Shown: piece after piece, positions 15,594-24,925 of the stretch
Numbering within the stretch: the stretch's first letter is position 1
Layout of the letters: each line of letters starts with the position of its first letter
Origin: DATENM01 sp045807725
GTDB lineage: Bacteria; Acidobacteriota; Blastocatellia; UBA7656
Assembly: GCA_045807725.1 (NCBI GenBank)
Contig: JBJMGV010000096.1
Location: forward strand, 62,001-126,000
Direction: 5' to 3'
DNA: 64,000 nt
Position numbers and translations under genes: made by a program
Notes under the pieces: generated by a model
What the model was told of the DNA's origin: nothing
Database searches by the model: none
The model's input: only the letters and a program-made list of their open reading frames with translations

Positions 15594-17400
15594 ATCTCTT
15601 AATGTAAATCTCCTCCGCGTTCCAACTGACGCGCGGGGCGTGAATGGACGGCAGCAGGTTGCCGAACTTCTTTTTATAAGCGACCGCTTCTTTCTGCACG
15701 ATGAGGTTGATTTCGGGAAGCTGCTCGGAATAGATGCGCTGCACTTCGGCGAACTTCTGCTTGCGCACAGCGGCGTCCGGCTCGGCGTCTATCTCCTGCA
15801 TGAGCTGGTCTACGCGCGCCTCCCATTCCGTTGATGGCCTGGTCTGGTTGGGAAAGCAGGCGTGGGTGTTGCCCGAAGAGAGCAGCGTGTTTTTCGAGTT
15901 GGCCGGGCCGGGCGGCACGCCGCCTTGCCAGCCGAGGATGAGCGCGTCGAAGGTGAAGAACCGGGTCATCAGGTCGTTGGCCGCGCCGAGCGTCACCGCT
16001 TGCGTGTTCAGCCTGATGCCGACATCCTGAAGGTTCTTTGTGAGAAAGGCCGCCGTGCTGACGCGCTGCGAGTTGGTCGAATTGACATAGACGTTGATTT
16101 CAAGCTTGTGGCCTTCGCCGTCTTCGAGAATGCCGTCGCCGTCGCTGTCCTTCAAGCCGATCTCGGCCAGCATCTGCCGTGCGCGCGCCGGGTCGTAAGG
16201 GTACTTCATCACGTCGTCCGTGTACCAGTACTTGTCCGCCGGCGTGACGAAGGAGTAGAGCGGTTCGGCGCGGCCCACGTAAACCGTGTTGACCAGTCCC
16301 TCGCGGTCAATCGCGTAAGAGATCGCCTGGCGGAATCTGACATCGCGGAAGAGCCGCAGCTTCCACGGCTCGACGTATGGCTTATGAGTCTTCGGGTTCT
16401 CGCCCGTATTCTGATTCAGGACTATCCAGTTGGTGTCGGTCACGACGCCGATATCCTGAACGCCGATCTGGTCGCTTTCAAGCCGCTTGACCGCCGCGTA
16501 ATCTTCGGCCCGCACGCGCGCCAGCATATCAACCTCGCCGGCCTCGAACTTCTTCTGCACAACCGAGAAATCTTTAGCGATGACAAAGATCATCCGGTCG
16601 ATGTAGGGCAGCCGCTGGCCCTTCTTGTCTACCTTCCAGAAGTAAGGATTGCGCTCCAGCACGACGCGCTGCCCCGGCGTGTACTCCTTCAACCGATACG
16701 GCCCGATAGAGACAATGTCGTCGAGGTTATCGGTCAGTTTCATGACTTCGTTGAAGCGGCCTTCGCGCCAGGCGCTCTCCCATTTGTGTTTTGGAATAGG
16801 AAAGAGGTTGACGATCTGGTCGAGGAACATCGCGTTCGGCCTGTGTAATGTAAACCGCACCGTTTGATCGTTAATTTTTTCAAGCGCAGGAAGGATCGGC
16901 TTGCCGTCGGCGTCTGCGCCTTCCTTGAAGACATCGCGCAGCGAGTTGTCACCCTTGGTGGTGACCTCCCACGAAAACATCACATCGTCGGCGTTGAACG
17001 GCTCGCCGTCCGACCAGCGCACGCCGCGCCGCAGATAAAACGTCCATTGCTTGAGGTCGGGCGAAGCTTCCCACTTCGTGCAGAGGCCGGGATCGAAATC
17101 GGGCGGGTTGCCGCCATTGCGAAAATCGATCAGCCAGCGGAAGACATGATAGTAGAGCAGGTAGGCGCTATTCTCATCGACGACGTTGATAATGTTGAAC
17201 GTCACCGGATCATTCTTAAGATCGAGCACGAGTTGGCCGCCATAGACGCCCGGCTCGCCTTGAAAGACATACGCATCCTGTGGCGCTTCGCCCACAAACG
17301 GCGGATTGGGCGTGCCACTTGGCCCACCGCTCGCGCCCGGCTTGCAGGCCGCGATCAGCATCAACACTCCCAGCGTCACACATATGAACACCCTTCTCAT
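15592..17400 (-). CDS. Peptide-binding lipoprotein of ABC transporter (SBP family 5)
   Basis: A 602-residue solute-binding lipoprotein. The signal peptide ends in the lipobox LIAAC (Cys about residue 19), so it is anchored in the membrane facing the periplasm. The family-5 fold is shown by ATLHRPNAMFLDQIVNLFPIPKH-type segments, by WTFYLRRGVRWSDGEPFNADDVMFSWE near residue 125 (the classic OppA motif; quoted in parts: WTFYLRRGVRWSDG), and by YDPARARQMLAEIGL. It would catch peptides and hand them to the two permeases downstream. It heads the operon; no promoter was recognised. The exact ligand is not predictable. Confidence 0.93.
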   Translation of the reverse strand: MRRVFICVTLGVLMLIAACKPGASGGPSGTPNPPFVGEAPQDAYVFQGEPGVYGGQLVLDLKNDPVTFNIINVVDENSAYLLYYHVFRWLIDFRNGGNPPDFDPGLCTKWEASPDLKQWTFYLRRGVRWSDGEPFNADDVMFSWEVTTKGDNSLRDVFKEGADADGKPILPALEKINDQTVRFTLHRPNAMFLDQIVNLFPIPKHKWESAWREGRFNEVMKLTDNLDDIVSIGPYRLKEYTPGQRVVLERNPYFWKVDKKGQRLPYIDRMIFVIAKDFSVVQKKFEAGEVDMLARVRAEDYAAVKRLESDQIGVQDIGVVTDTNWIVLNQNTGENPKTHKPYVEPWKLRLFRDVRFRQAISYAIDREGLVNTVYVGRAEPLYSFVTPADKYWYTDDVMKYPYDPARARQMLAEIGLKDSDGDGILEDGEGHKLEINVYVNSTNSQRVSTAAFLTKNLQDVGIRLNTQAVTLGAANDLMTRFFTFDALILGWQGGVPPGPANSKNTLLSSGNTHACFPNQTRPSTEWEARVDQLMQEIDAEPDAAVRKQKFAEVQRIYSEQLPEINLIVQKEAVAYKKKFGNLLPSIHAPRVSWNAEEIYIKR

Positions 17401-17646
17401 TCAATCCCTCCCCGGTCGGGCCGCTTGCCGGATTCGACTGCTGCCCAAAACGTATCTTAGCCCACCCTTGCTGTCAAATTAAGACTTTTGTCCAGGTTCG
17501 GAATGGATGGCAGCGGCGCGCACTACTAAAAGGATATGGTCAAGTGTAAACTACCGCAGGCACGGGCGGCTTTTGCCCCGCCTGACATCGACCGGCAATG
17601 CGCCAGAGAGTTTAAGCCGCAAGCGAAAATCTACGGGGATAACTTG

Positions 17647-18351
17647 ATGCAAGCTGAATCGATCAGAGCCGAAAAAAGCGAACGCTCATCCTTCAAGTCG
17701 CTGCTCGTCTTCCTCCTTCTCTTCTTCGCGGTGTGGGCCTTGCGCGCCACCGTGCTCTTCTTCATCGACGAGCGCATTCATTCGCAGGTGTTGAGCGCGG
17801 TCTACTCGAACGTCGTGAAGTTTCTGCTCTGGGTTATCCCCGCCGTCGTTTACCTGCGCGTAGTTGATCGCAAGCCGGCGCTCGCCTATCTCAAGCTGAC
17901 GGCGCCGATCAACACGCGCGGGCTTGGCTATGCTGTCCTACTCAGCGCGTTCTATTTTGCCGCGACCATCCTGTTTGAAACTGGTGTTGGCGGCAAGAAC
18001 CTGCACGACCTTTATGCGGCCAGCCTCATCGAATGGTTGACCGCGACGGCCTTCATCTTCTTCTCGCCGATTTCTGAAGAGATACTGTTTCGCGGATTTG
18101 TGTTGCATCAATTCGCCGACAGGCTGAGATTCCTGGCAGCCAATCTCATCACCGCTACATTATTCACGTTGATTCACTGGCCGTTCTGGGTGTGGCGCAA
18201 TGGCTTTCATCTCGCCATTCTCCAGAATTCAGCGGGAATTCTGTTGCTGGCCATCCTGCTTGGTTATGCGGTAAAGCTGACGAATTCGCTGTGGCCAGCC
18301 GTTGCCATACATATCGCCAATAACTTGCTCGCGCACTTCCTGCATACGTGA
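17647..18351 (+). CDS. CPBP family intramembrane metalloprotease
   Basis: A ~234-residue polytopic membrane protein of the CPBP (Abi/CAAX-type) family. The catalytic signature is present: SEEILFRGFV with Glu144, Glu145 and Arg149; TLFTLIHWPFW with His177; and a late VAIHIANNLL with a conserved His/Asn. Relatives include eukaryotic CAAX-processing proteases, bacteriocin self-immunity factors and the SpdC/MroQ group; the substrate here is unknown. ATG 17647 (GGGGATAA upstream) gives a normal N-terminus; a start at 17536 would add a 37-residue tail without family similarity but does have AAAAGG before it. The gene stands alone. Confidence 0.88.
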   Translation: MQAESIRAEKSERSSFKSLLVFLLLFFAVWALRATVLFFIDERIHSQVLSAVYSNVVKFLLWVIPAVVYLRVVDRKPALAYLKLTAPINTRGLGYAVLLSAFYFAATILFETGVGGKNLHDLYAASLIEWLTATAFIFFSPISEEILFRGFVLHQFADRLRFLAANLITATLFTLIHWPFWVWRNGFHLAILQNSAGILLLAILLGYAVKLTNSLWPAVAIHIANNLLAHFLHT

Positions 18352-18466
18352 CCGCGTGCTTTGTTACTCGCAATGAGCAACGCACACTGCGTGCAGACCA
18401 TCGCATATCAAGAAAACAACAAACGCCGGCAGCCGTTATCGCCGGCATTCAATGGGGAGGATGACT

Positions 18467-19444
18467 ATGAGAAAGAGATTCATCGCGCCGTTCATTTTAG
18501 CGGCGCTCGTGGCCGCGTTTGGCATCGAGTCGCCGGCGCAGCAGACCATTCAATCGCGCCCCGTGCGACCGGCGGCGGTTAGCGGCGAGTTGCTCGACAT
18601 CGCCAACACAAACGATGGCCGCGTCGATACGCGAGCCACGTCGGGCCGCGCCAATTACGTCGGCATGAGCTTCGTCGTTGACCTCGGCGGCGAGCAGAAC
18701 ATCATCGGCATCGCGCAAGATCACGGGCGCTGGCCGACGCACTTTCCCGGCGCGTACAAAGTCGAGGTCGGCACCACCGCGCAAGGGCCGTGGATGCTGG
18801 CCTGGCAGGGCGAAGGCCAGCGCGGCGAAAGCAAGGCCAAGTTCGAGGCCATTCGCGGGCGCTTCATTCGCGTCACCGCCACCGCTCTGAACACACAGTT
18901 CAAGCAGGAGTGGTCTGTAGCCGAGCTTACAGCCGGCATTGATCCGGGCCAGAAGCCGCGCACCATCCCGACGCCCACGACGCCCACGACGCCAACTAAT
19001 CCTTCGCCTAACCCTGGCCCTCTGCCGCCGGGTAACAAAGATTCGGACGACGACCGCTTGACGCCGCGCGCCATCCGCAACATCACCGCGCAGGGCTTCA
19101 CCAACATCAACGCGGTGGTTGACGATAACAACACGACGCGGGCGACGACGAGCACGGGCAATTATGCGGGCGCGTGGGTGCGCGTTGACCTCGGCGGCAG
19201 TTATATGGTCTCGCGGGTCATTCAAGTTCATGAGCCGGAAGCGCGCGAACATCCGGGCCGCTATCGTGTCGAAGTGAGCAGTGATGGCGAACGCTGGCAA
19301 ACGGTCTTTGAAGGGGCAGGCGAGCGCGGTCGCTCGGTGGCAACCTTCACGCCCGTGCGCGCACGCTTCATCCGCATCACGGCGACGGCTAACGTCAACC
19401 TGCGCGCCGCGTGGTCGCTCTACAAGCTGAAGATCAGAGGGTGA
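18467..19444 (+). CDS. Secreted protein with two discoidin-like (F5/8 type C) domains
   Basis: A ~325-residue exported protein. It has a clear signal peptide (MRKRFIAPFILAALVAAFG, cleavage near SPAQQ). Two repeated jelly-roll domains of the discoidin type follow (about 40-150 and 195-325). Each shows R(A/T)TxxxNYxGxxxxVDLGG, an HxxxxPxxYxVEV segment and ARFIRITATA near its end. A Thr/Pro linker separates them. Such domains bind carbohydrate or surfaces, so the protein is probably extracellular or periplasmic glycan-binding. GGGGAGG at 18454-18460 sets the start. No catalytic domain is present. A short-word repeat begins just after the stop. Confidence 0.82.
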   Translation: MRKRFIAPFILAALVAAFGIESPAQQTIQSRPVRPAAVSGELLDIANTNDGRVDTRATSGRANYVGMSFVVDLGGEQNIIGIAQDHGRWPTHFPGAYKVEVGTTAQGPWMLAWQGEGQRGESKAKFEAIRGRFIRVTATALNTQFKQEWSVAELTAGIDPGQKPRTIPTPTTPTTPTNPSPNPGPLPPGNKDSDDDRLTPRAIRNITAQGFTNINAVVDDNNTTRATTSTGNYAGAWVRVDLGGSYMVSRVIQVHEPEAREHPGRYRVEVSSDGERWQTVFEGAGERGRSVATFTPVRARFIRITATANVNLRAAWSLYKLKIRG

Positions 19445-19451
19445 AGGAGCG

Positions 19452-19590
19452 ATACGGCGACGCGGCGACACGGCGACGCGGCAAGGGAAAAGAAACGACA
19501 AGGCGATGGGGCGACAAGTGAGCGTTTCATCTCCACGGCTTTCTGTCGCCGTGTCGCCGTGTCGCCGCGTCTCCCCGTCGCTCTTCCCGC
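19452..19590. repeat. Inverted octamer (GGCGACAC) repeat
   Basis: Downstream of the discoidin gene the 8-nt word GGCGACRC is repeated (about 19456-19483). The inverted word GTCGCCGT is repeated at about 19547-19585, just before the end of the convergent uspA-like gene. The pair folds into a long GC-rich hairpin between the two convergent genes and may act as a two-way terminator. Confidence 0.75.
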
Positions 19591-19594
19591 GTCG

Positions 19595-20077
19595 CTATCT
19601 GGCCGCATCGCGGCGGTGGTCGCGGCGGACGACGAGGACCGGGCAGGGCGATTTGCGGATGATGACTTCGGCGACGCTGCCGAGCACGGCGCTGATGAGG
19701 TTGCTCAAGACGCCTTCGCCGTGCCGGCCAATGACGATCATATCTGCGCCGATCTCTTTGGCGTAACCGAGCGTCTGCCCTGCCGCGTCGCCGCGCCGTG
19801 ACAGGTGAATGACTTCGAGCGCGCCGCAGTTCGCCTGCGCCAGCAATTGCGAGAATCGCTGCTTCGTCAACTGCTCGACCGCCACGCGAATCGCTTCATC
19901 CGTGTCGCACGAATCCAGCAAGCCTTCTTTGATAGCCACGCGCAACGAACTCTCGTCCTGAACGTGCAAGATGTGCAGCCGCGCCCCGATCAGCCGGGCC
20001 AGCTCGCAGGCTTTCTCAAACGCCACCTGCGCGTTCTCGCTGAAATCGGTCGAAACCAGAATCGTGTTGATACTCAT
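19595..20077 (-). CDS. Universal stress protein UspA family
   Basis: A 160-residue Usp domain. Strand 1 is TILVSTDFSENAQVAFEKA with the nucleotide-site Asp. The C-terminal ATP-binding motif is IVIGRHGEGVLSNLISAVLGSVAEVIIRKSPCPVLVV (G-2x-G-9x-G-S type; quoted in parts: IVIGRHGEG and LGSVAEVII). These cytosolic proteins bind ATP and support survival under stress. GAGG lies 8-9 nt before the ATG. The gene follows the cation exchanger gene by 23 nt on the same strand, so the two are likely co-transcribed and may share a stress signal. Confidence 0.93.
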   Translation of the reverse strand: MSINTILVSTDFSENAQVAFEKACELARLIGARLHILHVQDESSLRVAIKEGLLDSCDTDEAIRVAVEQLTKQRFSQLLAQANCGALEVIHLSRRGDAAGQTLGYAKEIGADMIVIGRHGEGVLSNLISAVLGSVAEVIIRKSPCPVLVVRRDHRRDAAR

Positions 20078-20100
20078 AAGCGCACCTCACGCGTCACACC

Positions 20101-21462
20101 TTACCAATGCTCGCGCATCAGCTTCGGAAAGATGGAGAAGGCGGTGAACAGGTTGCGGCGCAGAAACGAGAAGGCGAGGACGACGACGACCCACCCGAAA
20201 TAGCTCGCCGTAATCAGCAGCTTGCCCCAATGCGCCACCGCTTCGACCTGCTCGACGCCGACCCGTAGCCAGCCTGCCAACCCCGACGCCAGGCTGTTGT
20301 GAGCCGCCATGCCTGCGGTCACGACGGACGGCGCTTCAAATCCCGAAAGCACGAACTGGGCGAGCCACAGCGCGAATAACAGCAGCGCCTCCCACCACGA
20401 GAACCGCATGTTAGCGAGCAGCACAGCGCCGAGCAGCGACTGGCCGATGGTCATTAGAATCTCAAGCCGCTGGTGTTCGTCAAAAGTAATAACCCCTACT
20501 TGCCCTAATGCCAGCGCGTAAGCGATGGGCAGCATCGCCACCAGCATCGTCCACTGGTTGATGTTCGAGCTGACCATGTTCATCAATGCCAGCGGTGCCA
20601 TCGTCACGCGCCGCGCCCAGTTGAAGGCCGAGACTTTTTCAGGGAACTCCGATAAAAACGGCGCGACCCACTGCACGAAGACGAACGTCGAAAGCCCCAG
20701 CCCTTCGGCGATGGCTTTCAGGCTGTCGAGGAACGGGTGCGCCGTGAAGTACAAGATCATCCCGCCGCTGACGAACAAGCCGATGATGATGCTGTTGCGA
20801 ATGGCTTTCCGCTGCCGCAGGATCAAGCGCGGCAATCGGTCCATATCTTCGATCTTCTCTTCGTCCTGCGGCGGAATCTTGTTGAGGAAGTAAAGATAGA
20901 CGCAATAGATGACCGTCAACAGTATGGTGTCGGTCATCGTCAGCGTGCCCTTCAACCAGACGATGAAGAAGTAGGCGATGCAGACGAACAGGAAAACGAC
21001 TTCGACGGCGTGCTCGCGCTCAAGGCGTATGCGGCGCAACCGCTTGCCCGTTCGCCGACGATAAAACGTGGCGGCGGTCGCGTAGATCATCGGCCAGCCT
21101 AAGCCTACTAACAGGCGCAGGCTGCCGGTGAAGTTGGCTGTCATCAGCGAGGTGGCGTGCTGAATCTCAAATGAGTTCGTGCCGGTGCGTACGGTCTGTC
21201 CCGCCTGCCACGCGATGACGGCTTCGACGGCGAATTCGGGCAGCGTTTGCAGCCACGCCAGGATGGCCAGCGCCAACCCCTGCGAAACCAGAAACTGCGC
21301 CGCCTCGGCAGCCCAGGCGATCAATATTGCCGAGCCGAGCACCGACGGAAAAGTCCACAGCGCCGAAGCTGCGCCGGCAGTCGCGGCGGCGGTCTCTTGA
21401 GCGAATGTGAGGACGGCGGTGAGGGACTTAGTCAGCGGCTTAATGAGCGTGAGTTTGAGCAT
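20101..21462 (-). CDS. Sodium/calcium exchanger-like (CaCA superfamily) membrane protein
   Basis: A 453-residue protein with about 11 membrane segments. Two internal alpha-repeat-like motifs are seen. In the first half LQTLPEFAVEAVIAW is followed by TANFTGSLRLL. In the second half FLSEFPEKVSAFNWA is followed by NMVSSNINQWTML. This is the layout of Ca2+/cation antiporters, in which acidic residues of the two repeats bind the ion. The ion here is unknown. The annotated ATG 21462 has no good ribosome site; a strong one lies before an in-frame ATG at 21516 that meets a TAG after ten codons. Co-transcribed with the uspA-like gene. Confidence 0.75.
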   Translation of the reverse strand: MLKLTLIKPLTKSLTAVLTFAQETAAATAGAASALWTFPSVLGSAILIAWAAEAAQFLVSQGLALAILAWLQTLPEFAVEAVIAWQAGQTVRTGTNSFEIQHATSLMTANFTGSLRLLVGLGWPMIYATAATFYRRRTGKRLRRIRLEREHAVEVVFLFVCIAYFFIVWLKGTLTMTDTILLTVIYCVYLYFLNKIPPQDEEKIEDMDRLPRLILRQRKAIRNSIIIGLFVSGGMILYFTAHPFLDSLKAIAEGLGLSTFVFVQWVAPFLSEFPEKVSAFNWARRVTMAPLALMNMVSSNINQWTMLVAMLPIAYALALGQVGVITFDEHQRLEILMTIGQSLLGAVLLANMRFSWWEALLLFALWLAQFVLSGFEAPSVVTAGMAAHNSLASGLAGWLRVGVEQVEAVAHWGKLLITASYFGWVVVVLAFSFLRRNLFTAFSIFPKLMREHW

Positions 21463-21483
21463 CTGCTGTTTGACGCGACGACT

Positions 21484-21516
21484 CTACAGGTTGATCTCGC
21501 AAACGACGTTCTTCAT
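21484..21516 (-). other. Ten-codon leader ORF in frame with the exchanger gene
   Basis: TAGGAGGTGCGCT directly precedes ATG 21516, the best ribosome site of this region, and it resembles the uspA-like leader. The ORF encodes MKNVVCEINL and stops at TAG 21484-21486. After seven further sense codons the same frame reaches ATG 21462, the first usable start of the exchanger. It is either a leader peptide with re-initiation or a nonsense change in the original N-terminus. Confidence 0.45.
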
Positions 21517-21676
21517 AGCGCACCTCCTAATCAATAGCACACCGGCGCGCGGCTTGTCACAATGTCTTCGTGGTTTATCCGAGCGAGAGGCTTGCGCAAT
21601 CACGCGTTCAGCGTCAATATAGTCGCGCCTTCAGGCTCCTATCGAATGGTGAACGATACCGAGAAGGGAAATGATT

Positions 21677-22897
21677 ATGAAGAGGCTCTCATTCATCTTA
21701 CTTGCGCTGGCGATGGCCGCCGGATTTGTGCCGTTTCTGAAATGGCAAGCGCAGGCCGCCGGCTCGGTGAATCCGGCAGTGGCCCATGCTATCTCGACCG
21801 CCGCGCCGCAGGGAACGCCCATCGTCGTTATTCCCGAACCTTATACTGTCTCGCCGAATCAACCTGTCCCGGAACCGCGCTCGACCGTCGGCATTATCAA
21901 CGCGCTCTGCGACGTGACCTTGAACTTCGTCGGCTGCAATGTCCTGCCGGGTTCAATCACCATCGTCTGCGACACCAACGCCGATGGCGTGCCCGAGCTG
22001 ATGATCCCGCTCAAGAACATCACGCCAATTAACGCTCTGCTGGTGCGAGCGACGCTGCCCGCGCTGGGTCCGCAACTGCCGGGCACGCCCTTTCCGCTCG
22101 CCTGCTGTGGCGGCAAGGCCAACGCTATCCTGAGCATCACGGTCACGGATGGCGACGACAATATCTTCGGCACCTTTACGATCACCGAGACGGTCGAGAT
22201 TGATCTGGGCCAGCGCGCGCCCGTAGTCATATCAGCTTCGCCGGCATCAGTCGATTGCGCCGTGCCGCAGGACCTCATTGTTCCCGGCGCGTGTTTCCTG
22301 CTCAGCGACGGTAAGCCGAACGTCACGTCGGTCTTTGCCGTCGAGCGCGGCAACCCGTCGAACGTTCTTCAGTCGAAAGCGTTCGTCATTATCAACAACA
22401 ACGTCATTGATGCGCTGTTCGATTTCGGCGGCGCAAACGCCGGCAGGACGTTTTTGATTTATGCGACCGGCCCGAATGGAACCAGTCGCAACCTGACGGC
22501 GCTGCCGCCAGGCACGCCGACGCCTTGCCCGCTCGGCAATGAGCAAGGCATACAGGTGACGGTGACGTGCAAGTCAGCGGGCGGTGGAGGCGCAGGCGGC
22601 AGCGGCGACTCGCCGATCACGCCGGCGGCGGATCGCTGCGCGTTACAGCGCGACGAGATCGGCAATTATTCGCTGCTCATCAGCGGCGGCAAGTACCCGG
22701 CGGATATTACGCTGACGATTGGCGGCGTGACGCCGAAGAAGATCAAGCCGCAGGAACTCGACGCGGCGACGGGGATGTATCAGAGCATCGTTGTGAAGAA
22801 GAAAGTCTGCAACGGATTGCCGGGCAATGTGGTGATTAAAGATGCGACGGGCGCGACTGTCAGCAGCTTCTTCTGCAATCAAACCTGCGCGCCCTGA
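21677..22897 (+). CDS. Secreted hypothetical protein
   Basis: About 406 residues with a signal peptide (MKRLSFILLALAMAAGFVPF, cleavage near AQA). The mature part is rich in Gly, Pro, Thr and Val with several Cys pairs (SPASVDCAVP, CNVLPGSITIVCDTNADGVPE, CNQTCAP). It has beta-rich stretches that resemble IPT/Ig-like repeats, with a Gly-rich linker (SAGGGGAGGSGDSP) before a last ~90-residue module. No enzyme motif is seen. GGGA upstream supports ATG 21677 over 21671. It is likely an extracytoplasmic structural or binding protein stabilised by disulphides; the function is unknown. Confidence 0.7.
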   Translation: MKRLSFILLALAMAAGFVPFLKWQAQAAGSVNPAVAHAISTAAPQGTPIVVIPEPYTVSPNQPVPEPRSTVGIINALCDVTLNFVGCNVLPGSITIVCDTNADGVPELMIPLKNITPINALLVRATLPALGPQLPGTPFPLACCGGKANAILSITVTDGDDNIFGTFTITETVEIDLGQRAPVVISASPASVDCAVPQDLIVPGACFLLSDGKPNVTSVFAVERGNPSNVLQSKAFVIINNNVIDALFDFGGANAGRTFLIYATGPNGTSRNLTALPPGTPTPCPLGNEQGIQVTVTCKSAGGGGAGGSGDSPITPAADRCALQRDEIGNYSLLISGGKYPADITLTIGGVTPKKIKPQELDAATGMYQSIVVKKKVCNGLPGNVVIKDATGATVSSFFCNQTCAP

Positions 22898-22909
22898 GAT
22901 CAGAACAGT

Positions 22910-22989
22910 AACCACAGATGAACACAGATAGAAGAAAGAGCGATTCTCGTTTTCTCATTATCCGTGTTCATCTGTGTTCATCTGTGGTT
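22910..22989. repeat. 20-bp perfect inverted repeat with internal decamer repeat
   Basis: AACCACAGATGAACACAGAT (22910-22929) and its exact reverse complement (22970-22989) enclose a 40-nt loop. The arm is built from the 10-nt word CAGATGAACA. It lies between convergent genes, 13 nt after the stop of the secreted protein and 17 nt from the stop of the amine oxidase. A bidirectional terminator is plausible. Confidence 0.85.
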
Positions 22990-23005
22990 TCATTTTCTCT
23001 CTCTT

Positions 23006-24505
23006 TCAACCATTCACTTCAATCACTGAAGCGGCGCTCAAGGCGTTGACTTCGGCGGCGGCGCGGTTGCCCGATTCCAGCGCCCCGTTCATCCACCCGT
23101 GCCAGGCTGATGTGTGCTCGCCCGCGAAATGTATGCGTCCTTCGCGGCGCTGCGCTAATGGCAACAGCGTCGTCATCTGCCCCGGCTCGAAATACGCAAA
23201 GCCGCCGCCCGCATAACGGTCTTCGTGCCAGATGACGCTCGTGCCCGACGCGTACTGCGCATCGAGGTTGTTAAACAGATTGCCCATCTGCCGCAGCACG
23301 AAGCTCTGCCGATCACGCTCGCTCATTGCGCCCATATCGAGCGCACGCTGCCCGCCCGTATACGACACCAGGATGCCGCTTGCGCCGGTCTGCGTCATCG
23401 TCGGCGAATAGGTGTTTTGAATCGGCAGGTCGGTAATGCCATAACCGCTCAAACTATCCTGCTCCCAGACGCGCCGCTTGAACTGCTGAAAGGTCCGCGT
23501 CACCGGCGTCATCTTCAGATCGTTGACCGCCTGCCGCTTGTCATCAGGGAGCGCCGGCGTGATCTCTATGTTCTTGAGGACGGGGAAGGGCAGTGCGCAG
23601 ATGACGCGGTCGGCTGTGATCGATTGCACGCCGTCGGGGTCTTGATAAAACACGGTCACGCTCGTCTCGTTCTGTTCGATGCGCGTGACAACCGATTGCT
23701 TGCGGAAGAATTTCTTGACGCGCTTCTTCAACGCCGACGCCAACTGATCGTTGCCGCCGGCGATCTCGTAGAAGGCCGCCGCCGAGGCAATCGCTTCGGT
23801 GACGACGGCGTCCATTGCCGAGACTGATTCGATGCCATAACCGAGCAATCCCAGTTGCGTCGCGGCGATGATCTCAATGGCCGCATCCGACGCGCCTGCG
23901 GATTCGAGCAGCGCCTTGAGCGACACCGCATCAATGGCGCGCAGCTCATCCGGTGGCCAGCCGTCGCGGCGCGGGTTGCCGACCGCGCGGATGTACGAGT
24001 TGAGATACATCGGGATCAAGCCATAAACGCCGGCGGCGCGCTCGCTCGATTTCAGCGATAGAGGAATGTTGGCGTTGCCGCTGCCATCGATGCGGAAGCG
24101 GTTGCTGCGAATGTGGCCGATGGAATCCAGACCGAACCCGGCGATGGGCCGCAAGGGCAGGCCGAACTCCGTCGCGTAGCCGTAGGTGAAAGTATGGTCT
24201 TGCGGAAAGCTCAGCGCGCCGGCTTCGGCGTACTGGCCGTTGTCGAAATCATAGAGCGTTCGCACGCGTCCGCCCGGAAACTTGTGCGCTTCGAGGATGG
24301 TGATGCGGTGGCCTGCCTGTCTCAATTCGTAACCGGCGGCAAGGCCGGCCAAGCCCCCGCCGAGGATGACGACGTTCTGCGGCGCACCCTGCAAGACGAG
24401 GCCGCCACGCTTTGTTGCTTGCGCTACACGCGGCGCAAGCGCCAGTGCGGCGAGGCTCAGGCTGAACTCTTTGATGAAGTCTCGACGATCAACCGGATTC
24501 GACAT
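23006..24505 (-). CDS. Tat-exported FAD-dependent amine oxidase
   Basis: A 499-residue flavoprotein. The N-terminus has a twin-arginine export signal (RRDFIKEFSLSLAALAL), so the folded FAD enzyme goes to the periplasm. The dinucleotide-binding motif is VVILGGGLAGLAAGYEL, then ILEAHKFPGGRVRT, both typical of the monoamine-oxidase family. The C-terminal FAD contact is IHFAGEHTSAWHGWMNGALESG. It oxidises a primary or secondary amine, or a related substrate, releasing peroxide; which one is unknown. The gene is transcribed alone, convergent with the secreted-protein gene. Confidence 0.9.
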   Translation of the reverse strand: MSNPVDRRDFIKEFSLSLAALALAPRVAQATKRGGLVLQGAPQNVVILGGGLAGLAAGYELRQAGHRITILEAHKFPGGRVRTLYDFDNGQYAEAGALSFPQDHTFTYGYATEFGLPLRPIAGFGLDSIGHIRSNRFRIDGSGNANIPLSLKSSERAAGVYGLIPMYLNSYIRAVGNPRRDGWPPDELRAIDAVSLKALLESAGASDAAIEIIAATQLGLLGYGIESVSAMDAVVTEAIASAAAFYEIAGGNDQLASALKKRVKKFFRKQSVVTRIEQNETSVTVFYQDPDGVQSITADRVICALPFPVLKNIEITPALPDDKRQAVNDLKMTPVTRTFQQFKRRVWEQDSLSGYGITDLPIQNTYSPTMTQTGASGILVSYTGGQRALDMGAMSERDRQSFVLRQMGNLFNNLDAQYASGTSVIWHEDRYAGGGFAYFEPGQMTTLLPLAQRREGRIHFAGEHTSAWHGWMNGALESGNRAAAEVNALSAASVIEVNG

Positions 24506-24646
24506 GGCTTCTCCCGTGCTCGGATTTCGCCAACTATGCTAACGCCCCCACATAGGCTTTGCAACAGGGGCTTACTTGAGAGCTTGTGGAACGCGAGTTG
24601 AAACAGTGTATATGAGAGCGAAACTTAAGTGATTGGGAGGAGTGAA

Positions 24647-24922
24647 ATGATACGTGTTGTTCAAAAACGAAACGTGCTGGCGATGTTGCTGGCAGTCATT
24701 CTGGCCGTGCTGACGATTGCGCCGATTAGCTCTGCGCAACGCCGGTATTATCACCGCGGACCGAGCAAGACGAAACATATCGCGGTCGGCACAGCCATTG
24801 GCGCAGTCGGCGGCGCGCTGATCGGCGGCAAGAAGGGCGCGCTGATTGGCGCGGGGGCCGGCGCAGGCACGGGCTACATGGTCTATCGCCACAAGAGGCA
24901 CAGACACGCCCGCCGCTACTAG
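24647..24922 (+). CDS. Glycine-zipper exported small protein
   Basis: About 91 residues. A signal peptide (VLAMLLAVILAVLTIAPISSAQ) is followed by basic residues and a glycine zipper, GTAIGAVGGALIGGKKGALIGAGAG (quoted in parts: GTAIGAVGGALIGG), ending in a His/Arg-rich tail YRHKRHRHARRY. Glycine-zipper proteins of this size sit in or on the outer membrane; the exact role is not known. GGGAGGAG stands 4-5 nt before ATG 24647. The stop codon is followed after 3 nt by a heptad hairpin shared with the convergent DHH gene. Confidence 0.78.
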   Translation: MIRVVQKRNVLAMLLAVILAVLTIAPISSAQRRYYHRGPSKTKHIAVGTAIGAVGGALIGGKKGALIGAGAGAGTGYMVYRHKRHRHARRY

Positions 24923-24925
24923 AAA

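Noticed and set aside
15862..16848. 328-codon plus-strand ORF opposite the binding-protein gene
   Set aside because: Shadow of the lipoprotein gene; composition rich in Arg, Val and Ala with no start signal.
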